This document shows, piece by piece, positions 1-6,340 of a DNA stretch of 29,666 bases; position 1 is the stretch's first letter, and each line of letters opens with the position of its first letter. Made by a program: the position numbers and the translations under genes. The stretch lies in the IMG/VR virus record IMGVR_UViG_3300044213_000148, positions 1 through 29,666 of that record. The stretch is one strand, 5' to 3'. The notes under the pieces are model-generated. The model did not search any database, was not told the origin of the DNA, and worked only from the letters and a program-made list of their open reading frames with translations. This DNA comes from a virus.

Positions 1-282
1 AAACGATTACTACACTTGCTCAATGAGGCAGGATTTCATCAGCCAGAAATAGAACGATTAGGTATTGAGGACAAGTTTGAAAAGTTTACCTACTTGATTG
101 TTCGGGAATGTTTAGGATGTTGTGAACAAGTCATCAGCGATCCTGTTCCCAAAAATGTTGATACTTGGTTGAACGGTGGCGAACAATGTATTCAAGAGAT
201 TAAAGAATACTTTGGCTTGGGTATGAGCATTGAAGACAAGAAACAACTAATCAAGGAACTATTAGGAGTAAACAAAGAATGA
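1..282 (+). CDS. array paralogue 1, 5'-truncated by window edge
   Basis: The reading frame is open from the first base and ends at 282. The only in-window start would be a TTG at 16, but the upstream codons read KRLLHL, matching the IKEL start seen in the other copies, so the gene probably begins outside the window. It belongs to a family repeated nine times in the first 3.4 kb. The shared middle motif reads KFTYLIVRECLG and the end contains IKEYFGLG, followed by an extra lysine-rich tail of about 20 residues that the other copies lack. Function is unknown; small size and tandem multiplication suggest an accessory early phage protein. Its stop overlaps the next start (ATGA). Confidence 0.7.
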   Translation, partial: KRLLHLLNEAGFHQPEIERLGIEDKFEKFTYLIVRECLGCCEQVISDPVPKNVDTWLNGGEQCIQEIKEYFGLGMSIEDKKQLIKELLGVNKE

Positions 283-455
283 ACGAAAAACTATCATACG
301 AAGAATGGCGTGATCGTTATTGGGGTCAGGTCACAATGGCTGATGAACTAAAGGTGGAACTAAAACAGTTACACAATATTGATGCTGACACAGAGATTGA
401 ATCTACCATGCGTAAAGAATACGAACTGTATTTGAATGGTGAATACACCCAATGA
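279..455 (+). CDS. small acidic hypothetical protein (58 aa)
   Basis: A 58-residue protein starting MNEKLSYEEWRDRYW and ending LNGEYTQ. It starts on an ATGA overlap with the previous stop, with AGGAG at 263-267 as ribosome-binding site, and ends on an ATGA overlap with the next gene. This double coupling is the main evidence that it is real. The N-terminal MNEK resembles the paralogue start, but the FAELIVREC and HFGVEE motifs are absent, so I treat it as an unrelated interleaved gene. Function unknown. Confidence 0.65.
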   Translation: MNEKLSYEEWRDRYWGQVTMADELKVELKQLHNIDADTEIESTMRKEYELYLNGEYTQ

Positions 456-643
456 TACCAAATCCTAAAATCCAAGAACTAATCAAGAGTATGGGCATTA
501 TTCCCGAAAGCGAACATTACGAAATCGCCCAACAGGTGATACAGGAATGTATGGACATTGCCTGTGAATATGACGCACCAAAAATGAGCGGACCTGGTAT
601 GATTATTGCTGGCAGGATTGAATCACATTTCGGAGTAGAATAA
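452..643 (+). CDS. array paralogue 2 (63 aa)
   Basis: A short member of the repeated family: IQELIKSMGI at the start, a degenerate middle motif (IAQQVIQECMDIA, about residues 25-37) and a C-terminus IESHFGVE. It is the shortest and most diverged copy; the middle FAELI has become IAQQVI. It overlaps its neighbours by ATGA at the start and TAATG at the end, so translation is probably coupled along the array. No known domain recognised. Confidence 0.7.
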   Translation: MIPNPKIQELIKSMGIIPESEHYEIAQQVIQECMDIACEYDAPKMSGPGMIIAGRIESHFGVE

Positions 644-834
644 TGTATATTAGCCAAGAAGAAGTCAAAAAAATACTGGCTGTTATGGAAGAATTTCCTG
701 ATGCCCGATCCTACAAACTAGAAGCAGATAATTCTAGTGGTATTGGTAGCATTTTAACCATTACCATCGACATGCAAATCAACGGTAGAAATGCCCTTGT
801 TCGGGTAGATATTTCTGGTGTGGAGAACTGGTGA
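643..834 (+). CDS. hypothetical protein (63 aa), interleaved
   Basis: Starts on a TAATG overlap; the ribosome-binding site CGGAG lies inside the HFGVE codons of the previous gene. The protein (MYISQEEVKKILAVMEEF...) looks like an N-terminal helix followed by alternating beta strands (SILTITIDMQI, ALVRVDIS). It does not carry the array-family motifs. Function unknown. The stop overlaps the next start (TGATG). Confidence 0.65.
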   Translation: MYISQEEVKKILAVMEEFPDARSYKLEADNSSGIGSILTITIDMQINGRNALVRVDISGVENW

Positions 835-1058
835 TGAAAAAGATACCTATGTTAGAAAAATTTGCCGCACAAAGTCTTGTTTATGTAGATACAGGTCTTG
901 ACGATGGTAAGGAACTAATCTTTAGTAAAGAAAAGTTCGCCGAGTTGATTGCCAAGGAATGTGCTGGTGTTGCTGAAGTAAGTATGCCTGTAAATTCACA
1001 TCCTGATGATCGACTAAAGGTAAAGAATAGTGTATTAAAACATTTCGGAGTTGAATGA
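834..1058 (+). CDS. array paralogue 3 (74 aa)
   Basis: I chose the ATG at 834, which overlaps the previous stop, rather than the in-frame GTG at 831. It carries the family middle motif EKFAELIAKECAGVAE (around residues 38-53) and the end LKHFGVE. The N-terminal IKEL segment is replaced by MKKIPMLEKFAAQS. It lies between two genes with overlapping stop/start codons. Function unknown. Confidence 0.7.
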   Translation: MKKIPMLEKFAAQSLVYVDTGLDDGKELIFSKEKFAELIAKECAGVAEVSMPVNSHPDDRLKVKNSVLKHFGVE

Positions 1059-1267
1059 TGAACGAACAAATTAAAGAATTGTGGGCACAGGCCAGTATTC
1101 AAAAAGCAGTCAAAGGTGATACCCGAGCCACTTGGGAAGTATTTGCTGAGTTGATTGTTCGGGAATGTGCTGGCATCTACAGCAAGATTGACAACGGCAA
1201 CCTACACATGGGCACAGACGATTATCTTGAAGCATTACACAAGACCTTTTTCGGAGTTGAACAATGA
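1058..1267 (+). CDS. array paralogue 4 (69 aa)
   Basis: A full family member: MNEQIKELWAQASI at the start, VFAELIVRECAGIY in the middle and FFGVEQ at the end. Two adjacent in-frame ATGs exist (1055 and 1058); 1058 gives the MNEQ/MNER start conserved in the family. The upstream CATTTCGGAG (1041-1050) belongs to the preceding gene's last codons and provides the Shine-Dalgarno. Function unknown. Confidence 0.72.
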   Translation: MNEQIKELWAQASIQKAVKGDTRATWEVFAELIVRECAGIYSKIDNGNLHMGTDDYLEALHKTFFGVEQ

Positions 1268-1422
1268 AATACATTGTAAAACATACGGTAGATTCAAATA
1301 ATGAAACATACTCAGAATATGTTCAATCTTTTGAATCAAGAAAAAATGCAGAAGATTATGCCGATACCTTGAATAGCCGCACTCAAGGCGACAATTATTA
1401 CTATGTTGAATTAGAAGATTAA
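1264..1422 (+). CDS. small hypothetical protein (52 aa), interleaved
   Basis: A 52-residue acidic, tyrosine-rich protein beginning MKYIVKHTVDSNNETYSEYV and ending YYYVELED. It starts on an ATGA overlap after a TCGGAG ribosome-binding site at 1251-1256. The SRKNAEDYADTLN segment resembles the helix of small phage proteins that place two or three strands around one helix. The gene is followed by a leftover copy of the array repeat that is not part of any protein. Function unknown. Confidence 0.65.
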   Translation: MKYIVKHTVDSNNETYSEYVQSFESRKNAEDYADTLNSRTQGDNYYYVELED

Positions 1423-1443
1423 ACAACATTTCGGAGTTGAAGA
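1421..1443 (+). repeat. orphan copy of the array 3'-end repeat
   Basis: The sequence AACAACATTTCGGAGTTGAA directly after the stop at 1420-1422 is the same DNA that encodes KQHFGVEE at the ends of paralogues (compare 1722-1743). Here it is untranslated: gene 1264-1422 stops in another frame at its left edge. It supplies the GGAG ribosome-binding site for the gene starting at 1444. Confidence 0.8.
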
Positions 1444-1749
1444 ATGAAAAATGTAAATGTAACATTTGGTGATGGTGTAATTGACGATCTAGCCAAAATG
1501 GGTATTGATGCTGAACAGGAAGTAAGCCGTGCTCTTGGTCGACAACGAATTTTTGAACTTGCTGAACAGGCTGGATCTACACATAAGCAAAATTTAGGTG
1601 TGTATCAATTTTATACAGATGAATTGGAAAAGTTCGCCGAATTGATTGTTCGAGAATGTTTACACATTGTAGATGATGAAGGTTGTGGCGAAGGTGGTAG
1701 TATTCGTGCAATGGAAAAGATTAAACAACATTTCGGAGTTGAAGAATGA
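1444..1749 (+). CDS. array paralogue 5, N-terminally extended (101 aa)
   Basis: The family core starts late here: RIFELAEQAGS (about residue 34) corresponds to the RIKELAxQA start of other copies, LEKFAELIVRECLHIV follows near residue 60, and the end is IKQHFGVEE. The first about 33 residues (MKNVNVTFGDGVIDDLAKMG...) are extra and could be a fused small domain. Its ribosome-binding site comes from the orphan repeat just upstream. Function unknown. Confidence 0.72.
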   Translation: MKNVNVTFGDGVIDDLAKMGIDAEQEVSRALGRQRIFELAEQAGSTHKQNLGVYQFYTDELEKFAELIVRECLHIVDDEGCGEGGSIRAMEKIKQHFGVEE

Positions 1750-2054
1750 TTGACTATCACGAAGCCGTAAAGGAAATGCATAAAGGCAATGTTGTCAAGT
1801 ATGTTGGTACAGTCAACGGCAATGTGATGACCGACAATGGCTGGAGTTGGTGTATGTGTCGTGGTTGTATTTTTCCATATAAAGGTGAGCCAATTTGGAA
1901 ACTAACAGGACATATGGTCTATGATCCAGACTTTCGTTATGTACTAACTGGTGAAACAGTTGACACAAGAGCGTGGAAGCCAGAAAAGAATAAAGACCGT
2001 AAAGAGATTAAATCCAAGTTGGGTTACAGTAGGATAGGATTGGGGAACGTATGA
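1746..2054 (+). CDS. hypothetical protein (102 aa), interleaved
   Basis: Starts on ATGA with CGGAG at 1734-1738 inside the previous gene's HFGVEE codons. The N-terminal half (YHEAVKEMHKGNVVKYVGTV, then DNGWSWCMCRGCIF) resembles the small 'DUF2829-like' phage proteins in which an N-terminal helix is followed by a short beta segment. This resemblance is by eye only. Three cysteines lie close together (WCMCRGC), which could bind metal. The stop overlaps the next ATG. Confidence 0.65.
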   Translation: MIDYHEAVKEMHKGNVVKYVGTVNGNVMTDNGWSWCMCRGCIFPYKGEPIWKLTGHMVYDPDFRYVLTGETVDTRAWKPEKNKDRKEIKSKLGYSRIGLGNV

Positions 2055-2359
2055 ACGAACGAATTAAAGAACTGGCCAAACAAGCCCATTTTGATGAAGA
2101 TGGAGGTCATTTGCTGGCGCATGGAGTGTATGTCACTACCCGATTGGAAAAGTTCGCCGAGTTGATTGTGAAAGAATGTGCCGATGTATTAGTGGAGAAT
2201 GGTGATAAACAATTTGTCATTAGAACTGTGGAACCAGAATTACACAACAAAACTACAGACTGGATGCAAGGGTATGAAGAAGCGGTAAAGCATTATGGTA
2301 GTTTCTTATTGAAGAAAAATGCTCGACTGATTAAGAAACATTTCGGAGTTGAAGAATGA
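2051..2359 (+). CDS. array paralogue 6 (102 aa)
   Basis: The longest canonical copy: MNERIKELAKQAHF, then RLEKFAELIVKECADVL (about residues 31-47), a long variable middle (MQGYEEAVKHYGSF) and IKKHFGVEE at the end. The next copy (2356) follows directly, so this is a tandem pair joined through a perfect repeat junction (2337-2378) encoding the end of one and the start of the other. The ribosome-binding site is weak (GGGGAACGT). Function unknown. Confidence 0.75.
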   Translation: MNERIKELAKQAHFDEDGGHLLAHGVYVTTRLEKFAELIVKECADVLVENGDKQFVIRTVEPELHNKTTDWMQGYEEAVKHYGSFLLKKNARLIKKHFGVEE

Positions 2360-2580
2360 ACGAACGAATTAAGGAACTGATGATTCAATGTGAGAAGAAG
2401 TATTGTCAAGACCATGATGATTACTTCTACGATTTGGAAAAGTTCGCCGAGTTAATTGTATTAGAATGCTCCCAGCAAGCCTTATTGATTGGAAGATATA
2501 ATACACCGAGCGGTATTACACCAGATCTGGCTATTGCTATTGCAGTAGGACTAAAGAAACATTTTGGAGTTGAAGAATGA
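2356..2580 (+). CDS. array paralogue 7 (74 aa)
   Basis: Canonical family member: MNERIKELMIQCEKK, LEKFAELIVLECSQQA, and LKKHFGVEE at the end. Start by ATGA overlap, with GGAG at 2346-2349 in the previous gene's terminal codons. It shares the DNA string GAAAAGTTCGCCGAGTT with at least four other copies, so duplication is recent or maintained by recombination. Function unknown. Confidence 0.75.
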   Translation: MNERIKELMIQCEKKYCQDHDDYFYDLEKFAELIVLECSQQALLIGRYNTPSGITPDLAIAIAVGLKKHFGVEE

Positions 2581-2702
2581 AAGATCCGAAGTTTGGGTAT
2601 CATTGGATATGGTTTATCCCATATTACTATATTTTCCAAGTATATCTTTCTATACTAGAAAAATGGTTTCCAAAAAGATATAGAAAAGCAATAGGAGTCT
2701 GA
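2577..2702 (+). CDS. tiny aromatic membrane-like protein (41 aa)
   Basis: An ATGA-coupled start after GGAG at 2567-2570 gives MKDPKFGYHWIWFIPYYYIF followed by QVYLSILEKWFPKRYRK. The run of aromatic and hydrophobic residues (about residues 9-28) could form one short membrane segment, with a basic tail. It fills an otherwise empty 125-base stretch between two paralogues, with coupling on the left and a GGAG site for the next gene near its end. Function unknown. Confidence 0.55.
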   Translation: MKDPKFGYHWIWFIPYYYIFQVYLSILEKWFPKRYRKAIGV

Positions 2703-2704
2703 GA

Positions 2705-2986
2705 ATGGGCCAACGAATTCGAGAACTTAAAAAGCAGGCTTACGAACTTGCCGTCAAAGACCTAGAGACAAATGATCCTGCTAGATACTACAGCGATCGA
2801 GGTCCAGCAGTGGGTGCAGTGATTGATAAATTTTCTCTGTTGATTGTTAGAGAATGTATACAGACTATTATTGATAACACTCCTGCTCTCAATCCCGAGG
2901 TTGACACAGTTTGGGAACTAGGTTATAATAGGGCTATGAAAGATTGTATGCATCACATTACAGAACATTTCGGAGTTGAAGAATGA
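2705..2986 (+). CDS. array paralogue 8 (93 aa)
   Basis: Starts MGQRIRELKKQAYEL, close to the MNERIKEL consensus but diverged. The middle motif is IDKFSLLIVRECIQTI and the end ITEHFGVEE. The variable part contains WELGYNRAMKDCMHH, similar to the WMQGYEEAVKHYG region of the copy at 2051. This suggests a longer two-lobed subtype within the family. Ribosome-binding site GGAG at 2693-2696. Function unknown. Confidence 0.72.
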   Translation: MGQRIRELKKQAYELAVKDLETNDPARYYSDRGPAVGAVIDKFSLLIVRECIQTIIDNTPALNPEVDTVWELGYNRAMKDCMHHITEHFGVEE

Positions 2987-3180
2987 GATTAGAAAAGGTC
3001 AAAATAAATCCACATAATCGTGTAAAGATATTATGTTCGTATTGTGATCTCCTCAAGCACGAGAATAAAATTTATGCTGATCTTGATACACGATTCCGTT
3101 ATATCTGTCATAAGTGTACCATGGATATGATGTTGATTGATGGAAAAAATTTGGAGTTGAAGAATGAACGAACGAATTAA
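2983..3180 (+). CDS. putative small zinc-ribbon protein (65 aa)
   Basis: Contains two CxxC pairs, CSYC (residues 18-21) and CHKC (residues 42-45), a typical spacing for a small zinc ribbon. The C-terminus (NLELKNERTN) is encoded by the array repeat read in a different frame from the one used to encode HFGVEE and MNERIKEL. It therefore overlaps the next gene by 17 bases. It starts on ATGA. The role is unknown; nucleic-acid or protein binding is possible. Confidence 0.65.
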   Translation: MRLEKVKINPHNRVKILCSYCDLLKHENKIYADLDTRFRYICHKCTMDMMLIDGKNLELKNERTN

Positions 3181-3391
3181 AGAACTTATCGACCAATGTA
3201 TCAATGAACGGCTTATTGAATATGATGGCGGTGGTGAGTATGTTGAAGTGTTTGATAAAGAAAAGTTCGCCGAGTTGATTGTTCAGGAATGTATCCAAGT
3301 TTGTAAGAGCAGAGTAGGTAATAGCGATTACACGACAGGTAGGATGCATTGTGTATCAGATTTGAAAGAACATTTCGGAGTTGAAGAATGA
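3164..3391 (+). CDS. array paralogue 9 (75 aa)
   Basis: Last copy of the array: MNERIKELIDQCINER, KEKFAELIVQECIQVCK and LKEHFGVEE. The start ATG lies inside the previous gene, whose terminal codons are the repeat in another frame, with TGGAG at 3152-3156 as ribosome-binding site. Its own last codons provide CGGAG for the P-loop kinase that follows. The family's function is unknown. Confidence 0.75.
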   Translation: MNERIKELIDQCINERLIEYDGGGEYVEVFDKEKFAELIVQECIQVCKSRVGNSDYTTGRMHCVSDLKEHFGVEE

Positions 3392-3801
3392 GAATGATTT
3401 TAGTTCGTGGGTTGCCTGGATCTGGTAAGTCCACTGTTGCCCGATTAATGGTTGGGTATGATTATTTCAACTACGAGACTGATAAGTTTTGGATGGTTGA
3501 TGGTGAGTATAAGTTTGATATCACTCGAATTGCCGAGGCGCATCAGTGGTGTCAGGACGAGGTTCGTAAGTGTTTGACCAATGGGTTCAGCGCCATCGTT
3601 TCTAATACCTTCACTACTAAGCGAGAAATGCAGCCATACTTTGATATGGCCAGAGAGTTTGGTTGTGAACCTCAGGTAGTTTTGTGTCAGGGTAACTTCG
3701 GGAATATTCATAATGTTCCCTATGAAGTTATTGAACGCATGGCAGCAAGATTTGAATATGATATCGGAGAGTTGTATGGCCAGTCTGAAAGAGTACTTTG
3801 A
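3388..3801 (+). CDS. P-loop ATPase/kinase, NEDD4BP2-like (137 aa)
   Basis: The Walker A motif GLPGSGKST is at residues 8-16. Then follow a conserved tyrosine/aspartate region (YDYFNYETDKFW), AHQWCQDEV and VSNTFTTKREM, where the FT and the acidic context fit the AAA_33/NEDD4BP2-like and polynucleotide-kinase-like phage ATPases. In that family the P-loop domain phosphorylates nucleic-acid ends or small substrates; the substrate here is not determinable. It starts on ATGA after the last array repeat. It may take part in RNA repair or nucleotide metabolism, but no ligase partner is in view. Confidence 0.8.
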   Translation: MRMILVRGLPGSGKSTVARLMVGYDYFNYETDKFWMVDGEYKFDITRIAEAHQWCQDEVRKCLTNGFSAIVSNTFTTKREMQPYFDMAREFGCEPQVVLCQGNFGNIHNVPYEVIERMAARFEYDIGELYGQSERVL

Positions 3802-4021
3802 AAAACGAGATGCCAATAAACCCAAACCAAAGTGGGTTTATGGTGACAGGGTTTCAGGGAAACTTGGAAAAGTTCCAGTTCTTGGTATGGTTATTCGTGA
3901 AATGTATGATGACCAAAGTCAGGTTCTATGTCATCTAGATCTTCCAGTAATGGACGACGGTACATATAAATGGATAGTATATGTCCCTGCAAAGGGAATG
4001 AAACGATTGAAAGAATTTTAA
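3776..4021 (+). CDS. hypothetical protein (81 aa)
   Basis: The frame is open from 3713, but I choose the ATG at 3776, which follows GGAGAG and overlaps the kinase by 26 bases, giving MASLKEYFEKRDANKPKPKW. The remainder (VYGDRVSGKLGKVPVLGMVIREMYDDQSQVL...) looks like a small beta-barrel, SH3-like fold: charged start, VYGDRV turn, then strands. Such proteins occur often as small phage genes of unknown function. Followed by a strong ribosome-binding site for the next gene. Confidence 0.65.
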   Translation: MASLKEYFEKRDANKPKPKWVYGDRVSGKLGKVPVLGMVIREMYDDQSQVLCHLDLPVMDDGTYKWIVYVPAKGMKRLKEF

Positions 4022-4028
4022 GGAGAGT

Positions 4029-4355
4029 ATGATGATTAGTTTGGATATGGACACCTGCGATAATATTACACGATTAACCCTGACAGAACAGAGGGACTAT
4101 ATTCTGTCAGAACTACATAAATGGGAGGCTGATCCAAAATCAGACGATAATCCGAATGGTTATTGGATGCATCCTGAAGACGTAGTTAATGGTAAGGTTT
4201 ACGTGAAGCAAATCAATAGCATTTTGAATTATTTCGGTGGAGAATTATATGGCGAACGTCAAACAAGGGAATTTAGCTCGCCCTCCTCAATGGTGGAAGC
4301 ATCTAAGAGATTGGAAGCGTACTTTTTGGAAGTCGGAAAGAGCAAAGCAAAATAA
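4029..4355 (+). CDS. hypothetical phage protein (108 aa)
   Basis: Preceded by a strong AAGGAGAG (4020-4027); ATG at 4029 or 4032 could start. The sequence is acidic and contains LTEQRDYILSELHKWEADP and a predicted helical C-terminus (MVEASKRLEAYFLEVGKSKAK). No catalytic motif recognised. It sits between the kinase block and another small gene, on the same strand. Confidence 0.65.
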   Translation: MMISLDMDTCDNITRLTLTEQRDYILSELHKWEADPKSDDNPNGYWMHPEDVVNGKVYVKQINSILNYFGGELYGERQTREFSSPSSMVEASKRLEAYFLEVGKSKAK

Positions 4356-4366
4356 AAGGATTAAGG

Positions 4367-4639
4367 ATGAGTTATAGCAGATGGTCGAACAGTTCATGGT
4401 ATACGTTCTGGAATGCATGTTCCGGAGATACTAAGGACACGCAAGTTTTATCCGCATGGTATTCTCTGGATAAGACCATCGATTGGACTTATGCAGAAGC
4501 AGAGGATTTATTTAAGAATGGAATTCTGGAAGCAGCAAAGAAGTTGCGTCTAATTTACAATTGTAATGAAGACGAGGCTACTGAATTGCAGGAAATCTTC
4601 CAAGTTTGGATGGGTAACGTACGAACACAATTCGCTTGA
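4367..4639 (+). CDS. hypothetical phage protein (90 aa)
   Basis: A tryptophan-rich small protein: MSYSRWSNSSWYTFWNACSG, later DWTYAEAEDLF and LQEIFQVWMGNVRTQFA. Similar small 'SRWSNSxWYTFW' proteins occur in other T4-like marine and freshwater phages as far as I recall, with no assigned function. RBS AAGGAT at 4358-4363. Its last codons overlap the -35 box of the promoter at 4636. Confidence 0.7.
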   Translation: MSYSRWSNSSWYTFWNACSGDTKDTQVLSAWYSLDKTIDWTYAEAEDLFKNGILEAAKKLRLIYNCNEDEATELQEIFQVWMGNVRTQFA

Positions 4640-4664
4640 CATTAATTGAAAACAACGGTATAAT
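4636..4664 (+). promoter_or_regulatory. consensus sigma70 promoter P1
   Basis: TTGACA (4636-4641), a 17-base spacer and TATAAT (4659-4664): a perfect match to the host housekeeping promoter consensus with ideal spacing. The spacer ends GG, as at 6930. Transcription would start near 4671 and serve the 2OG oxygenase and metallophosphoesterase downstream. The ATG at 4665 touches the -10 box. Confidence 0.85.
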
Positions 4665-4829
4665 ATGACTGATGAAGAAGTTTTGAAATTCTACAACGAA
4701 CTTGAAGAGTTCTATGGGGATAACCTTGCAAATTTTGAACATCATCCAAAACAGTTTCAAAATCAGGTAAAGTTATACCGTTACTATAAAGAGAAAAATG
4801 AGAGAACATCCGATAAACCAGCAGAATAA
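4665..4829 (+). CDS. small acidic hypothetical protein (54 aa)
   Basis: An open frame of 54 residues, MTDEEVLKFYNELEEFYGDN..., ending TSDKPAE, too short for usual cut-offs. Composition (acidic, amphipathic helix, FYNELEEFYGDNL) and the 32-base overlap with the next gene are phage-like. Its ATG immediately follows the -10 box of P1, so a transcript started at P1 would lack it; it would have to be read from upstream transcription. Moderate confidence. Confidence 0.5.
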   Translation: MTDEEVLKFYNELEEFYGDNLANFEHHPKQFQNQVKLYRYYKEKNERTSDKPAE

Positions 4830-5436
4830 TTTTATCATGGGATGGTATGCCGATGATACAAAATTTTGCGACAACCTTATTAGAATCTTCAACAGCAACG
4901 AATCTGTTGTAGATGGGTTTGTTGGTAGTTATGGTTATGTTGATAAAAATATCAAAGAGTCTAGAGATTTACATTTTAACTCTGAGTCGTTGAATAATCT
5001 AAATTATGGTAATATTGTAAAGACCTGCACTAAGTTATATTTTGAAAAATATGACAGGGCGATTTGTACTGGAGTTTATCCTGTTGAAGGATTCAACGTA
5101 CAACATTATAATATTGGTGGTGGTTTCAAACAGTGGCATGATGAACGACAGTCTGCTGATTATCCATCAGTTGCTCGGCATTTGGTTTTTATGACATACT
5201 TGAATGATGTTGATGATGGCGGCACAGAGTTTTTACATCAGAACATCAAGGTAAAGGCTGAGAAAGGTTTAACCTTGGTATGGCCATCTGATTGGACGTT
5301 TACTCATAAAAGCGAAGTATCAAATACGAAGGAAAAATGGATAGCGACTGGGTGGTTACATTTACTCAGCGTAGAAGAAAAGAAACATAATAAGTTTGAA
5401 TCGAGGGTTGAATATGAAAATCGCAGTATGCAGTGA
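4798..5436 (+). CDS. 2OG-Fe(II) oxygenase, prolyl-4-hydroxylase-like (212 aa)
   Basis: The double-stranded beta-helix core reads: YNIGGGFKQWHDER (Fe ligands H-x-E), then HLVFMTYLNDVDDGGTEF, the strand found in phage prolyl-4-hydroxylase-like enzymes. FTHKSE gives the distal His and KWIATGW the basic residue for the 2-oxoglutarate carboxylate. The family couples 2-oxoglutarate decarboxylation to hydroxylation of protein or small-molecule substrates. Such genes are common in T4-like aquatic phages, with substrates mostly unknown. The first ligand pair is H-x-E rather than the commoner H-x-D. It overlaps the metallophosphoesterase by 23 bases. Confidence 0.85.
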   Translation: MREHPINQQNNFIMGWYADDTKFCDNLIRIFNSNESVVDGFVGSYGYVDKNIKESRDLHFNSESLNNLNYGNIVKTCTKLYFEKYDRAICTGVYPVEGFNVQHYNIGGGFKQWHDERQSADYPSVARHLVFMTYLNDVDDGGTEFLHQNIKVKAEKGLTLVWPSDWTFTHKSEVSNTKEKWIATGWLHLLSVEEKKHNKFESRVEYENRSMQ

Positions 5437-6340
5437 CCTACACTTAGAGTTTGGTCCTATCAAATTAAAAAATCCAGGAGGGGTTGATGTATTGATCCTC
5501 TCAGGAGACATCTTGGTTGAATGTGACCTTGATATTTTTGATCGTCGTCAGATGGAACTTGGTTTTATGCGCAACAAGTCTCAGACGTTTCATGAGTTTT
5601 TTGAGAATGTTTGCTATGAGTTTCCGCATGTTCTCTACGTCATGGGTAACCATGAGCACTACCATGGCGACTTCAAATACACAGCCACTGAATTGAAACG
5701 CAAGCTGGCTCATTACAACAACCTTCATATCTTGGATCGCGAGGTCTTTGAGTTGAACGATGTAATGTTTGTTGGCGGAACTCTTTGGACTGATATGAAC
5801 AAAGAAGATCCAATCACGCTAAGTGCCATGAAAGGTATGATGAACGACTTCCGCTGTGTTCGTAACAGCAATCGTCAGGTTTATCATAAAGTGCCAGTAT
5901 ACGAGAGAAATGCTAACGATGAGTTGGTCAGAGATCCTTCTGGAAAACCGCAAGCGATTGGTATGAAGATGAAAGAAAGTCCTGCGACGTTCTCTCCAGA
6001 AGATGCGGTTGAAGAACATCGTAAAATGCTTGGTTACATCAAGACAGTTTACGAAGATATGCCAGCATGGAAACAGATGGTTGTTATTGGTCATCATACT
6101 CCATCTCATAATTCATGTCACCCTCGTTATAAGGATGATCAGGTTATGAATGGTGGTTACCATAGCGATCTTTCTGAGTTTATCTTGGATCGTCCAGGAA
6201 TTAAACTATGGACTCATGGTCACACTCATGAGCTTTTTGATTATATGATCGGCGACACTCGTGTTGTATGCAACCCACGTGGCTATGATGGCTACGAAGA
6301 TTTGGCCGATAATTTTACATTAAAGGTAGTCGAACTATGA
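5414..6340 (+). CDS. calcineurin-like metallophosphoesterase (308 aa)
   Basis: All five metal-binding blocks of the calcineurin-like fold are visible: SDLHLEF (D8, H10), LSGDILVE (D32), MGNHEHY, VIGHHTPS and THGHTHE. These coordinate two metal ions that hydrolyse phosphomono- or diesters. Start at ATG 5414 after a GAGGG site; the frame extends upstream to a TTG, which would only lengthen the overlap with the oxygenase. The length suits single-domain phage phosphoesterases. Substrate unknown (nucleotides, DNA ends or 2',3'-cyclic ends). Confidence 0.9.
   Translation: MKIAVCSDLHLEFGPIKLKNPGGVDVLILSGDILVECDLDIFDRRQMELGFMRNKSQTFHEFFENVCYEFPHVLYVMGNHEHYHGDFKYTATELKRKLAHYNNLHILDREVFELNDVMFVGGTLWTDMNKEDPITLSAMKGMMNDFRCVRNSNRQVYHKVPVYERNANDELVRDPSGKPQAIGMKMKESPATFSPEDAVEEHRKMLGYIKTVYEDMPAWKQMVVIGHHTPSHNSCHPRYKDDQVMNGGYHSDLSEFILDRPGIKLWTHGHTHELFDYMIGDTRVVCNPRGYDGYEDLADNFTLKVVEL

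Larger units (their letters stand above)
626..3390 (+). repeat. dispersed coding/RBS repeat family of the left array
   Basis: A repeat centred on CATTTCGGAGTTGAAGAATG occurs about ten times at gene junctions: near 626, 1041, 1248, 1426, 1729, 2341, 2562, 2967, 3150 and 3372. Several copies continue into AACGAACGAATTAAAGAACT. It encodes HFGVEE plus stop, and often MNERIKEL of the next gene, and carries the GGAG ribosome-binding site 8-11 bases before the next ATG. A second repeat, GAAAAGTTCGCCGAGTT, lies inside the genes (near 928, 1629, 2147, 2439, 3261). Confidence 0.88.

Noticed and set aside
626-3390. CRISPR-like repeats
   Set aside because: Repeats are parts of coding genes, are unevenly spaced, and the intervals encode proteins rather than uniform spacers.
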